NCBI GenBank assembly: GCA_035341855.1 | Contig: DAOQWA010000010.1 | Location: 1 to 64,000, forward strand | DNA: 64,000 nt | Source of the DNA: QQVM01 sp035341855 | GTDB taxonomy: Bacteria > Bacteroidota > Bacteroidia > AKYH767-A > 2013-40CM-41-45 | Direction of reading: 5' to 3' | In this document: positions 19,166 to 28,007 of the stretch, in pieces | Position numbering within the stretch: position 1 is the first letter of the stretch | Layout: each line of letters opens with the position of its first letter | Made by a program: the position numbers and the translations under genes | Notes under the pieces: generated by a model | The model's database searches: none | What the model saw: only the letters and a program-made list of their open reading frames with translations | What the model was told of the DNA's origin: nothing

Positions 19166-19765
19166 ATGAAGCTTGTTTTTGCCACCAACAACAATAATAA
19201 ACTTAAGGAAGTTCGCCAGCTTATGCCTGATAATATTGAGATACTTAGTCTTAAGGATATTGGCTGTGAGGATGAACTGCCCGAAACAGGAAGAACTCTC
19301 AACGACAATGCATTTCAGAAAGCACAGTATGTTTTTGAAAAATATGGTTGGAATTGCTTTGCAGATGATACCGGACTGGAAGTTCAGGCACTTGGAGGCA
19401 GACCGGGCGTTCTTTCTGCCCGTTATGCCGGACCTGCGTGCAGAGCAAGTGATAATATAGAGAAGCTACTCACAGAATTAAAAAATGAAGAGAACAGGGC
19501 AGCTCGGTTCCGAACTGTCATTGCCTGCTTTCTTGACAAGGAAGTTTTGTATTTCGAAGGTCAGATCAATGGCACGATCACTACGAATGAAAGAGGTGAA
19601 GGCGGATTCGGCTACGATCCTGTTTTTCTCCCTGAAGGTTCAGATCTAACTTTTGCTGAGATGACAGCCGAGGAGAAGAATAAGCGAAGCCACCGTTCTG
19701 AGAGTATCAGGAAATTTGTTCATTGGTTAGAACTTAACTCGAAAGATCCGGTAACTTCTGATTAG
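19166..19765 (+). CDS. rdgB: XTP/dITP diphosphatase (RdgB/HAM1)
   Basis: 199 residues from ATG 19166; an in-frame TTG at 19139 would add nine residues that the family lacks. The N-terminal LVFATNNNNKLKEV motif, FADDTGLEVQALGG and GEGGFGYDPVF are all signature segments of the family. The enzyme hydrolyses non-canonical purine triphosphates (XTP, dITP) to monophosphates and pyrophosphate, cleaning the nucleotide pool. It is a housekeeping gene in plus orientation inside a minus-strand glycan locus, divergent from gmd and convergent with the WecA-like gene. Confidence 0.96.
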   Translation: MKLVFATNNNNKLKEVRQLMPDNIEILSLKDIGCEDELPETGRTLNDNAFQKAQYVFEKYGWNCFADDTGLEVQALGGRPGVLSARYAGPACRASDNIEKLLTELKNEENRAARFRTVIACFLDKEVLYFEGQINGTITTNERGEGGFGYDPVFLPEGSDLTFAEMTAEEKNKRSHRSESIRKFVHWLELNSKDPVTSD

Positions 19766-19825
19766 TATGCATGGGCTTATTAATTGCATGATCTGTAATT
19801 TTTTCCTTTGCCTGTAAAATTTATT

Positions 19826-20899
19826 TTAATTTTTTACATACCTGGTAGCATAGAAGAATACAAGAAACATCAATATAAAATAAAGTGAGAATAGTGCTGT
19901 ATAGATGTGTTTCCATTCACCCAGAAACTTTTCTATGATGATGACCAACATCAATGAGATAAGTGTCATAAACCAGAATACCATTGCAACCTGCCTGTCA
20001 CTCAGACCTAAATAAGCCAGGGCATGTGTAGTATGATCTTTTCCTCCAACAAATGGAGAACTTCCTTTGAATAGTCTGTTGATTACCACTGTTGTGGTAT
20101 CAATTATTGGCATGATAAACACAATAAGTGGTAAAAGAAGATTTCTTGCACTTATGAGGTCACCAGAAGGAGGCTCTGCATTCCAGAGAAATTTAATCCC
20201 GATGGCTGCGAGAAAGACACCCAAAAACTGACTGCCGGTATCTCCCATGTACATTTTTGATGGATGCCAGTTGAAATATAAAAATCCAATAAGTGCACAC
20301 ATTACACCAATCATAATCATGAAATAGACACTTCCGAAATCTTCATGGAGTACCATGATAGCTAATGCAGAGAGGATAATTGAAATACTCACCGTGGAAG
20401 TGATTGCATCCATATTATCGAGCATGTTCAATGAGTTCATTATCCCTACGACCCAAAAAATTGTGATGATATAATTCACCGGTTCTACATATGATAAGGA
20501 TATTTCAGTCCCCGTAACGAGTAGGATGATGGCACAGGTGATCTGTGTTGTAAGTTTTAAAAATGGTTGCGTATTGTATGCATCATCTGCAAGTCCCAGT
20601 AGAAAACCAAGCATCGTTGCAAGAAGGATCCCTATAAATTCTTTGCTTAGAAATACCTGATTGCTATCAAAAAAAATAGAGTAGGCAATAATGGATAAGA
20701 GAAATATGATGTAGAATGAAAACCCACCCACAGCAGGTTTCGACTGAGAGCCCCAGCGAATAACCGTGTCGTCCTGATTTCGTATTCCAAGAGTCCTGAC
20801 AAATTTTAAAAAGAGTCTATTGATCAGAAATGAAAACACCACCGAAACAACGGCGAAAATTCCATATACCAAGAGAAGGTAATTTACGTTTGAAGTCAT
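19826..20899 (-). CDS. Undecaprenyl-phosphate sugar-1-phosphate transferase (WecA/TagO/MraY family)
   Basis: 357 residues from ATG 20899 (a TTG two codons upstream is in frame). About ten or eleven membrane segments. LADDAYN (103-109), NMLDNMD (158-164), MYMGDTGSQFLG (217-228) and the cytoplasmic GGKDHTTHALAYLGLS loop are the conserved sites of the polyprenyl-phosphate N-acetylhexosamine-1-phosphate transferases. It likely starts repeat-unit assembly by loading a HexNAc-1-P onto undecaprenyl phosphate. It is not MraY: a surface-polysaccharide context replaces the mur cluster. Confidence 0.9.
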   Translation of the reverse strand: MTSNVNYLLLVYGIFAVVSVVFSFLINRLFLKFVRTLGIRNQDDTVIRWGSQSKPAVGGFSFYIIFLLSIIAYSIFFDSNQVFLSKEFIGILLATMLGFLLGLADDAYNTQPFLKLTTQITCAIILLVTGTEISLSYVEPVNYIITIFWVVGIMNSLNMLDNMDAITSTVSISIILSALAIMVLHEDFGSVYFMIMIGVMCALIGFLYFNWHPSKMYMGDTGSQFLGVFLAAIGIKFLWNAEPPSGDLISARNLLLPLIVFIMPIIDTTTVVINRLFKGSSPFVGGKDHTTHALAYLGLSDRQVAMVFWFMTLISLMLVIIIEKFLGEWKHIYTALFSLYFILMFLVFFYATRYVKN

Positions 20900-21027
20900 A
20901 CGCAACGAAAAGAGAAGAGTTGATTTCGCATTGTAAAATACTTATTTACTAATAACTGCATATCATCATTGGGTTATAGTATGATTTGAATGGGTGAATG
21001 ATCGAAATAAGTCCGTTAGATTGAACG

Positions 21028-21564
21028 TCAAATTTCTATGTTATTTAACCCAACCAGTTCAAGGTCCTTTTCAGAGACTATCGGATTTTTCGTCCTCCAT
21101 TGTATCCCTAATTCAGGACTATTAAAGAGAATGCCGGCTTCAGAATCCTTGTTGTAGTATTGCGTCACTTTATAGGCAAATATCGTGTCATCTTCCAGCG
21201 ATTCAAATCCGTGTGCGAATCCGGGTGGTATCCACAACATTTTTTTATTGTCTGCATTCAATTCAATAGAAAAGGTTTTTCCGAAAGTTGCAGACTTTGG
21301 TCTGATGTCGACGACAACATCTAAAGCAGCCCCTGCTATAACTCTTACCAGTTTACCTTGAGCATGGGGTTCCCGCTGATAATGTAATCCTCGTATAACA
21401 CCTTTCTGGCTATGGCTTTGATTGTCTTGCACAAATTCAACATCCAGGCCATTCGCTCTGAATAATTTGTTGTTGAATGTCTCCAGGAACATTCCACGAT
21501 CATCTTTAAATATTTTTGGCTCAAGAATTATCAGGCCTTCAATTTCTGTGTCTATGAATTTCAT
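21028..21564 (-). CDS. rfbC: dTDP-4-dehydrorhamnose 3,5-epimerase family protein
   Basis: 178 residues, typical of RmlC cupins. The N-terminal DxRGxFLETF element, FVQDNQSHSQKGVIRGLHYQ with the catalytic His, VVDIRPKSATFGK, and WIPPGFAHGFE are all present. It epimerises C3 and C5 of dTDP-4-keto-6-deoxyglucose on the way to dTDP-L-rhamnose. RmlA, RmlB and RmlD are not in the window; they are probably encoded elsewhere. Confidence 0.92.
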   Translation of the reverse strand: MKFIDTEIEGLIILEPKIFKDDRGMFLETFNNKLFRANGLDVEFVQDNQSHSQKGVIRGLHYQREPHAQGKLVRVIAGAALDVVVDIRPKSATFGKTFSIELNADNKKMLWIPPGFAHGFESLEDDTIFAYKVTQYYNKDSEAGILFNSPELGIQWRTKNPIVSEKDLELVGLNNIEI

Positions 21565-21621
21565 TTTAAAATACTTCCCGGAGATTCAATATATAACAAC
21601 ATTTGAAAGAATCCGGCTGTT

Positions 21622-24045
21622 TTAACTCCAAGTACCGAATATTTTCCTTTTTATCTTTTCTCTTAGTGACAGGTTCTTACGTGCTTCATCGTCATAATAT
21701 CCATAACCATACCCGTACCCATATCCATATCCATAGCCGTAACCATAACCATACTTAAATCTTGAAGTCTCGACGCCATTAAGAACTACAGCAAGATTTC
21801 TGATTTTATATTCGTCGATGAGTTTATTAAGATTCTGGATAAACATTCGTTTCGAATATTGTGCACGAACGATGTAAATTGGATAGTCGGCCCTTTGAAT
21901 GACTTCAACACCATCTGTTACAATACCTACCGGCGGGGTGTCAATTATTATTATATCATATCTTGATTTTAAAAAGTCGAGTAGTTCATTCATCTTCTGA
22001 CTTAAGATGAGCTCAGATGGGTTAGGAGGGATCGGTCCGGCAGTAATAAAATCCAGATTCTCCAAATTACTTTTATTGATACAGTTTTCTGCAGTATCAC
22101 GACCAATGAGAATCGTGCTCATTCCCTGAATATTCTCAACATTAAATCCAAGGTGGATTTTTGGTTTACGCATATCCAGGTCAATAATGACGACCTTCTT
22201 GTCAGAAAATGCAATCACGCCGGCCAGGTTAATAGCTACAAATGTTTTACCTTCTCCCGAAATGGTTGATGTGATAGCTACAACTTTCGGTCCCGGTTCA
22301 TTGCTGATAAATTGAAGATTAGTACGGACAGATCGGAATGATTCAGAAATTGCTGATTTTGGATTCTTGTCTACAAGCAACTGTGATACCGGGATCTCAC
22401 TCTTGTATTTTGGTATGATACCAAGCAATGCGGCATCAGTATACATATTGATCTCCTCCAGAGAAGTGATTTCGTTATGAAAAAGATACTTTACAAAAAT
22501 TATAATAAAACTCAGGATAAATCCCAAAAGCATACTTCCGGCAAGGATCAGCTTCCTGTTTGGAGTCAGTGGTACCGGAGATGGTTTACCGCGTTCAAGT
22601 AAAATGTTGTTTGTAACGATACCTGCCTTGGTGATTGAAAACTCGACTTTCTTTTCAAGTAATAACTGATAAAACTTTTCGTTCACAATGAACAGTCGAT
22701 TTAATCTGGAAAGTTCTGCCTCCTGTGCAGGGAGTTTTAAAAATGTTTTTTCAAAGTCTTCTATGCGTTCATCAAGTGTGTTGATCTTTTGTGTGATGGC
22801 TTCACGTGCATTGTTTATACTAAGTATGAGATTTTTTTTCTGTGCAGTAATGTCTTTTTGTAATGCCACAACAGCTGCATTCTCGTCGGTAGCGAGGAAT
22901 TTGATCGACGACTTCTGATCTTCTAAAGCTTGTATTTTCGTTACTAAGCCCTCAATAACTGCATCTGTATATGTGGAAGATAATAATGGAAGTAAATTTT
23001 CGGAATTTTGGTTTGCATTGATGTCTACTTCAAGTCTTTTCAAGATGGCTAATTGAAGCTGGTGCTCTATTCTTTGGTCTATAAGTGAATTGATATGTGA
23101 AAGAGCATCTTCTGCATTTTGAATAGGACTTAAAATCAAATTCTCTTTCTTGAATTGTTCGATCGAATTTTCTGATAGACGTAATTGTGTGTCGATGCCT
23201 AAAACCGTTTCGTCAATAAATTTTAAAGACTTATCAGCTCCCTCTGATTTTCTTTCTCTGTCATAGCGATCAAATTCATCAACAAGAGTGTTTACAAAAT
23301 CCGCAGCTTTCTGCGGATTGCGGTCCTTAAATGCAATTTTTACCGTTTGAGCACTTTGGTTTAATACTACGACACTTACTTCGTTATAATATTTATCAAT
23401 TACCTGTTCAGTGGTGTAAAAAACGACATAATAAGAATCATCATTCGCTGTAGTTTCAGTTTGGCGCTTGATTTGTTCGTAGTCAAGGATATTCAACTTG
23501 ATCTTCAATCCTGGAATACTAACCCAGGTACCAACTGGAAATATGCCGCTTTGTTTCGAAAGGGTTGTGTTGTATGTTAGTTCAAATTTTTTGTCGCTTT
23601 CGAAGTTGATAAAGAAATTCTTTCCAAAATATGAGGAGTCTGTTAATTCATATTCGATTTGGAAGGGACTTTTCGAATACATCTCATGGTCGATGACTTT
23701 TCCGTGTGCATAGTACCCTATATCCAATGGCATTCTCTCCAAGACTCGTGAAATCATCAGGCGTGATCTTAGAAGTTCTATGTCACCGGCAAATTGATTG
23801 GATCCTAAAACATCCAAAGCCTGACTATTTTGAATATTTAAAACGGCACTGGCAGTATTCACTGTTCCGATTTTCAACATCGACTGACTTAAATAAATCG
23901 GGTGGGTATACCTTAGGTAAAGAACAGCAGAACTGATAAAAATAGAAAGAATGATCACCAGCCAATAAAAGTTCTTCCTGGCAATAATCGTGAAGAGTTT
24001 AAAGTCAAACTCTTCATTCAGATTCGATATTTTCTTTTTACCCAT
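21622..24045 (-). CDS. wzc: Wzc-like polysaccharide co-polymerase with BY-kinase domain and Tyr-Gly tail
   Basis: 807 residues. A Wzz/GumC-type N-terminus is anchored by one membrane helix near residue 30 and a second near 510, with a long coiled-coil-rich periplasmic part between. A cytoplasmic bacterial tyrosine-kinase domain follows: STISGEGKT (Walker A, near residue 595), VVIIDLDMRKP (Walker A') and IIIIDTPPVG (Walker B). The tail has nine Tyr-Gly pairs then Tyr-Tyr (residues 765-784), an extreme version of the usual autophosphorylated Tyr cluster. With the Wza-like lipoprotein 4 nt upstream it should control glycan length and export. Confidence 0.94.
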   Translation of the reverse strand: MGKKKISNLNEEFDFKLFTIIARKNFYWLVIILSIFISSAVLYLRYTHPIYLSQSMLKIGTVNTASAVLNIQNSQALDVLGSNQFAGDIELLRSRLMISRVLERMPLDIGYYAHGKVIDHEMYSKSPFQIEYELTDSSYFGKNFFINFESDKKFELTYNTTLSKQSGIFPVGTWVSIPGLKIKLNILDYEQIKRQTETTANDDSYYVVFYTTEQVIDKYYNEVSVVVLNQSAQTVKIAFKDRNPQKAADFVNTLVDEFDRYDRERKSEGADKSLKFIDETVLGIDTQLRLSENSIEQFKKENLILSPIQNAEDALSHINSLIDQRIEHQLQLAILKRLEVDINANQNSENLLPLLSSTYTDAVIEGLVTKIQALEDQKSSIKFLATDENAAVVALQKDITAQKKNLILSINNAREAITQKINTLDERIEDFEKTFLKLPAQEAELSRLNRLFIVNEKFYQLLLEKKVEFSITKAGIVTNNILLERGKPSPVPLTPNRKLILAGSMLLGFILSFIIIFVKYLFHNEITSLEEINMYTDAALLGIIPKYKSEIPVSQLLVDKNPKSAISESFRSVRTNLQFISNEPGPKVVAITSTISGEGKTFVAINLAGVIAFSDKKVVIIDLDMRKPKIHLGFNVENIQGMSTILIGRDTAENCINKSNLENLDFITAGPIPPNPSELILSQKMNELLDFLKSRYDIIIIDTPPVGIVTDGVEVIQRADYPIYIVRAQYSKRMFIQNLNKLIDEYKIRNLAVVLNGVETSRFKYGYGYGYGYGYGYGYGYGYYDDEARKNLSLREKIKRKIFGTWS
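21694..21753 (-). repeat. Hexanucleotide-like repeat encoding (Tyr-Gly)9-Tyr-Tyr
   Basis: Sixty bases that encode nine Tyr-Gly pairs and two more Tyr at the end of the Wzc-like kinase. The Gly codons are GGT, GGC, GGA and GGG and the Tyr codons TAT and TAC, so the DNA repeat is degenerate while the protein repeat is perfect. This suggests selection on the peptide, not recent slippage. Confidence 0.95.
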
Positions 24046-24049
24046 GTCC

Positions 24050-24799
24050 TTACTTCTGAACTATGTTAATAACCAGTAAAACTGCTGTTATTATACCTAC
24101 AACAGGAGTAATTTGTTGCCAGATCCTTTGCTTGTAGTTGGCGGCTGCTTCAACATATATTATGTCGTTGGAAAGCACCTGCAATTCTGAATTTTTTAAT
24201 CCATCAAGGCTTGATACATCTACCAAATGAACCTGCGGGTTTTTTAAATCGCCTCTGATGATTTTTATTCTGTAAGCTCTTCCGTTATCGGGTATTCCAC
24301 CGGACAAAGCCAATGCTTCTAAAAGTGTTGTATTGTCGTTTTGCAGATTTACCAGAGTTCCACGACCACCATCGCCTTGAAATACGAGAACATGCCTGTT
24401 GGTCACTTTGATTATCACGAACGGGTCATTGTAATACTTTGCAAATTTCTTTTGTAACATCTCTTCAGTTTCACTGATGGTCAGTCCTTTTACATACGTT
24501 CTGCCAATGATAGGTAATTTGACTTCACCATTGGATTCTACAAGATAAGTGACAGTAGGAACGAGTGCACCGGGATTTTGTGCATTGGAAGAGGTCACAT
24601 CAACAAGCTTAAATCCATCATTACTGAAAATATGCATTTCAAGTCTGTCGTTCTCGCTTAGTTGATAGCTCGTATGTTTAGCACGCATCGAATCAACTGC
24701 ATATTGATAATTATCCGGAGCCTGGAACATTCTGTTCGGAGCCAAGGATCGGCAGGAGAACATTGAGACTGCTATAAGTAAAAAGAAAATATTTCGCAT
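24050..24799 (-). CDS. wza: Wza-like polysaccharide export outer-membrane lipoprotein
   Basis: 249 residues. A short hydrophobic signal ends in SMFSC, a lipobox, so the protein is probably a lipoprotein. The Poly_export domain follows (YQLSENDRLEMHIFSND, VESNGEVKLPIIGRTYVKGLTISETEEML), then an SLBB-like domain (HVLVFQGDGGRGTLV) and a C-terminal hydrophobic helix. It should form the outer-membrane exit pore for the polysaccharide. It is the first gene of a wza-wzc unit (4 nt spacing). Confidence 0.93.
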   Translation of the reverse strand: MRNIFFLLIAVSMFSCRSLAPNRMFQAPDNYQYAVDSMRAKHTSYQLSENDRLEMHIFSNDGFKLVDVTSSNAQNPGALVPTVTYLVESNGEVKLPIIGRTYVKGLTISETEEMLQKKFAKYYNDPFVIIKVTNRHVLVFQGDGGRGTLVNLQNDNTTLLEALALSGGIPDNGRAYRIKIIRGDLKNPQVHLVDVSSLDGLKNSELQVLSNDIIYVEAAANYKQRIWQQITPVVGIITAVLLVINIVQK

Positions 24800-24815
24800 T
24801 TTCGAGATTATTAAA

Positions 24816-24823
24816 CAAAAATA
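24816..24823 (-). promoter_or_regulatory. Candidate -7 element upstream of wza
   Basis: TATTTTTG on the minus strand fits TAnnTTTG, 17 nt before the wza ATG. No TTG is found at the expected upstream distance and the region is AT-rich, so this is weak. Confidence 0.3.
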
Positions 24824-24899
24824 GAACTTTTCATTGAATAGAAAATTGGCTTCCTGACAAGGTTGCGAAGCATATCAACACAGCTATTCTAATGAGCTT

Positions 24900-24926
24900 G
24901 AAAACCCGCTACAGTAGCGGGTTTTC
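24900..24926 (-). terminator. Rho-independent terminator (possibly bidirectional)
   Basis: Near-perfect inverted repeat GAAAACCCGCTAC/GTAGCGGGTTTTC around a single central base, with T-rich ends on both strands. It overlaps the stop codon of the GT4 gene at 24925 and should end its transcript, separating it from wza. Confidence 0.8.
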
Positions 24927-26118
24927 AATTTTTGGATGCTAACAACTCCCGGTAATAAAGTTCTGTGTCCCTTATCAAACGGGTATAATGGAAGCGTTCT
25001 TTAACCAGATTCCAGCCTTGAAGACTCATCTTCTGTTTCAATGATTCATCATCAACTAAAAGCAATAGCTTATTGCTAAATTCTTTTTCATCGAAATCTT
25101 CAACCAATAATGCAGTTTCTCCGGGAATGACGATATTCTCAATTCCACCGACACGAGTTGAAATGATCGGTTTGTTGCCGGCTTGTGCCTCAATGAGACT
25201 GACAGGAGTGCCTTCGTTCAGCGAACTGAGAGCTACAATATCTAAACCTGAAATAGCAACGTCTACTTCATGTATCCAACTGCAGAATGTGACAACAGCC
25301 TTACGTGGATCTTCAGGGAAATAGGTATGTTCAAGGTTCAGATCCTGACATAATTTCAATAAATTTTTTCGGTCTTCACCATCTCCGATCAGGAAAAGCC
25401 TAAGCTTTTTATTGGTTCGGTGCATCGTAAGTGCTGCTGCACGTAAAAACAGGGCCTGGTTTTTTATAGGTACAAGTCTACCGATGATCCCTATTGCAAG
25501 TTCGTCTTCTCCTAAAAAATATTTTTCTCGGAATGATTTTCGCTTTTCAACGATTCCTTCCTGAAACCTTGACAGATCAAAACCTAGAGGGATAACTCTT
25601 ACATTTTTATGTTTGGCAATTTTATATGTAGAGGCCAGTTCGAATTTTTGTTTTTCACTTATTGCAATGATACCTGAGCTACGCTTGGCAAGGTAACGTT
25701 CAATTGATATGAAAATCTTAGTTTTCATTGAGTTAAAGTACGAGTGGAAGACATGGCCATGAAAGGTATGAACTATCACAGGAACTTTTTCATGAATAGC
25801 TGCCAGGCGTCCAAGGGTTCCTGCCTTAGCTGCATGCGTATGAACAATATCCGGCTTAAATTTTCGAATGATCTTTCTCAATTTTAAATAAGTGAACAGA
25901 TCCTGAAACGGATTAATACTTCTTTTCATCTCAGGCACGAGAACATACTCTAAACCAAGATTATGAACAATAAAATCTGAACTTGCTTCTGATTTTTGTT
26001 TTACACCTGCTAATAGTAATGTTTCAAACTCCGCCGAAAGATGCTTAGTAAGCAGTGCAACATTAAAAGTCGGACCACCAAGATTCAGGCGGTTAATTAT
26101 TCGTAAAACTCGGGGCAC
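24925..26118 (-). CDS. Family 4 glycosyltransferase
   Basis: 397 residues from GTG 26118. An in-frame TTG at 26142 lies inside a TATATTTG promoter-like element, so the GTG is preferred. The GT-B fold is clear: VLRIINRLNLGGPTFNV at the start, HTHAAKAGTLGRLAA and VHTFHGHVF, IGIIGRLVPIKNQ, and the donor motif LSSLNEGTPVSLIEAQAG. It transfers a sugar from a nucleotide donor to a lipid-linked acceptor. It is the most upstream minus-strand gene of the locus, isolated from wza by a terminator. Confidence 0.9.
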   Translation of the reverse strand: MPRVLRIINRLNLGGPTFNVALLTKHLSAEFETLLLAGVKQKSEASSDFIVHNLGLEYVLVPEMKRSINPFQDLFTYLKLRKIIRKFKPDIVHTHAAKAGTLGRLAAIHEKVPVIVHTFHGHVFHSYFNSMKTKIFISIERYLAKRSSGIIAISEKQKFELASTYKIAKHKNVRVIPLGFDLSRFQEGIVEKRKSFREKYFLGEDELAIGIIGRLVPIKNQALFLRAAALTMHRTNKKLRLFLIGDGEDRKNLLKLCQDLNLEHTYFPEDPRKAVVTFCSWIHEVDVAISGLDIVALSSLNEGTPVSLIEAQAGNKPIISTRVGGIENIVIPGETALLVEDFDEKEFSNKLLLLVDDESLKQKMSLQGWNLVKERFHYTRLIRDTELYYRELLASKN

Positions 26119-26139
26119 AATATGAGAATGTAGTTGGCG

Positions 26140-26147
26140 CAAATATA
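26140..26147 (-). promoter_or_regulatory. Candidate -7 element for the GT4 gene
   Basis: TATATTTG on the minus strand fits TAnnTTTG, 22 nt upstream of GTG 26118. No clear -33 TTG was found. It argues that the TTG at 26142, which it contains, is not the start codon. Confidence 0.35.
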
Positions 26148-26361
26148 ACCGAATATGATTGCTATTATTTTTAAATGGGGCTATTTAACGAAAGTAAAGG
26201 GTGAATAGCCTTTTGGGCTTGATGAACGAAATCAGAAATTTTAACCATTTAGTACATGATGAAATGATGAATGATCTGATCATTAAGCACATAGGATTTA
26301 GTCTTCCGGAGATAGGTACCAAAAAATATGTATCTTCGCCGACCTAAAAAAAGAAATTATT

Positions 26362-27054
26362 ATGAACAAGAAAGTAATTTTACTTGCAATGTCATTCAGT
26401 ATTGCGACTTTATTCTCCTGTAATGGACAAAAAGGGCAAAAAACTGTTTCATTAAAAAATTCGGCTGACTCAGTATCTTATGGAATCGGTATGTCCATCG
26501 GAGCTAACATGAAGAAAGATGGTTTGGATTCCTTGAATCTTAATATCTTGAAAATTGCAATGGAAGCTGCTATTAAAGGCGACAGCCTTTTGATGACAGG
26601 CGCAGAATCACAAGCTGCTATTCAAAACTACTTGGGTAAAAAGCAGGAAGCTAAGGCTTCTGCGACCGGTGCAGCAGGAAAGAAGTTCCTCGAGGAAAAT
26701 AAGAACAAGCCCGGTGTAAAAGTCACAGATGATGGTCTGCAATATCAAGTAATTACTGAAGGAAACGGTCCGATGCCATCAGCTGAAGATACAGTTGTTA
26801 CTCATTACCATGGTACCTTGATCGACGGAACGGTTTTCGATAGTTCAGTTGAGCGTGGTGAGCCTGCTGAATTCCCGGTAGGGGCAGTCATCAAAGGATG
26901 GACTGAAGCCCTTCAAATGATGAAAGTCGGATCTAAGTGGAAACTTTTCATTCCGTCTGAACTGGCCTATGGAGATCGTCAGGCAGGACCTACGATTCTA
27001 CCGAACTCAACCTTAATTTTCGAAGTTGAACTTCTTGAGATCAAAGGTAAATAA
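26362..27054 (+). CDS. FKBP-type peptidyl-prolyl cis-trans isomerase lipoprotein
   Basis: 230 residues. The signal peptide ends in TLFSC (lipobox), so it is probably membrane-anchored in the periplasm. An FKBP N-terminal dimerisation domain (SVSYGIGMSIGANM...) precedes an FKBP catalytic domain with VTHYHGTLIDGTVFDSS, FPVGAVIKGWTEALQMM and IPSELAYGDR, close to FkpA/Mip. It folds secreted or outer-membrane proteins by proline isomerisation. A strong terminator follows the stop. A TATCTTCG at 26331-26338, one mismatch from the -7 consensus, may be its promoter. Confidence 0.95.
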   Translation: MNKKVILLAMSFSIATLFSCNGQKGQKTVSLKNSADSVSYGIGMSIGANMKKDGLDSLNLNILKIAMEAAIKGDSLLMTGAESQAAIQNYLGKKQEAKASATGAAGKKFLEENKNKPGVKVTDDGLQYQVITEGNGPMPSAEDTVVTHYHGTLIDGTVFDSSVERGEPAEFPVGAVIKGWTEALQMMKVGSKWKLFIPSELAYGDRQAGPTILPNSTLIFEVELLEIKGK

Positions 27055-27077
27055 GCTATTTTCTACAGAATATTGAA

Positions 27078-27108
27078 AAGAGGGTTCTTTAAGAGCCCTC
27101 TTTTTTTT
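27078..27108 (+). terminator. Rho-independent terminator after the FKBP gene
   Basis: AGAGGG...CCCTCT stem, extended by TCTT/AAGA after one mismatch, followed by eight T. It starts 25 nt after the FKBP stop codon. Confidence 0.85.
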
Positions 27109-27212
27109 GCCTTTTTAAGTGATTAGTTTTTTTAGCAAAAATTTAACATAAATTTTTAACATTGATAATCAGTCGATTATGTCGATTGTTGAATTAAATA
27201 CAGTACTATGTA

Positions 27213-27244
27213 TTGCATAGTATTATTTAATGACCATATCTTTG
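27213..27244 (+). promoter_or_regulatory. Promoter of the GIN-PadR-PspC operon
   Basis: TTG at 27213-27215, a 21 nt spacer, then TATCTTTG at 27237-27244, a perfect Bacteroidota -7 motif. It predicts a leader of about 60 nt before the ATG at 27314. The surrounding DNA is AT-rich with short direct repeats (GTCGATT, TATTGCATAG-like), possible regulator sites. Confidence 0.6.
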
Positions 27245-27313
27245 CATAGCAATTAAAGCTTAAACCGGTAGAACAATTCATAAAGGATCAGGATAACATT
27301 AAATCAAAAAGAA

Positions 27314-27940
27314 ATGAAAAACCAACTCCTCCTTGCAGTGATTTTATTATCAAATGCTGCCTGTGCTTTCTCCGCAAATGGAGAAGCTGCGAATGCAAGT
27401 ACAAAAGTGAAGTCATTAGACAATTTTTATGGTCTCGTGATCAACAGTACGGCAAATGTGATTTTAGAAACGGGTGAGAATTCCTCAATTCGATTTGAAG
27501 GGGAGCAGAGAGATCTGGAAAAAGTCAATACCAATATTGAAAATGGTAATCTGATAATTTCGGGATCAAACACAAACCCACTCACTATCTATATCACAAT
27601 TAAAGAACTCAACCTTGTTGAAGTAAATGGGTCCGCCAGAATATTCTCGTCCAATGTCATTAATTCAGATCTGCTACTTCTTAAAGTGAATGGAAGTGGA
27701 AGTATTCGTTTGGATGTAAGAAGTCTTTCATTGGGAATGATCGTAAAAGGCTCCGGTAAGATTTATGCATCAGGTAGTACAGGTTCCAGTTTCACCCGGA
27801 TCTATGGGGAAGGAAAAGTATACACGCCTGAACTGGACTCCTTCAATTCAAGTGTGGAAATTAATGATGGCACCCAGGCATACAGGTCAAATGCACGTGC
27901 ATCTAACCTAAACAGACAACCTGAAAATTTTAATAATTAA
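27314..27940 (+). CDS. GIN domain (DUF2807) secreted protein
   Basis: 208 residues. A cleavable signal peptide (MKNQLLLAVILLSNAACAFSA) is followed by a right-handed beta-helix-like DUF2807/GIN domain: LDNFYGLVINSTANVILETG, LVEVNGSARIFS, LLKVNGSGSIRLD, GMIVKGSGKIYASG. Such proteins are envelope proteins of unknown mechanism, often described as putative auto-transporter adhesin head domains. It heads a unit with a PadR regulator and a PspC protein, which suggests an envelope-stress role. Confidence 0.85.
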   Translation: MKNQLLLAVILLSNAACAFSANGEAANASTKVKSLDNFYGLVINSTANVILETGENSSIRFEGEQRDLEKVNTNIENGNLIISGSNTNPLTIYITIKELNLVEVNGSARIFSSNVINSDLLLLKVNGSGSIRLDVRSLSLGMIVKGSGKIYASGSTGSSFTRIYGEGKVYTPELDSFNSSVEINDGTQAYRSNARASNLNRQPENFNN

Positions 27941-28007
27941 AATTATAGATCAATGATGATCATAATTAAAACAGTATTACCCATTTACTCACTAAATAAT
28001 AAAAGCT

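Noticed and set aside
21694..21753. Tyr-Gly tract as simple microsatellite slippage
   Set aside because: Codon third positions vary across the tract, so it is not a freshly expanded DNA repeat.
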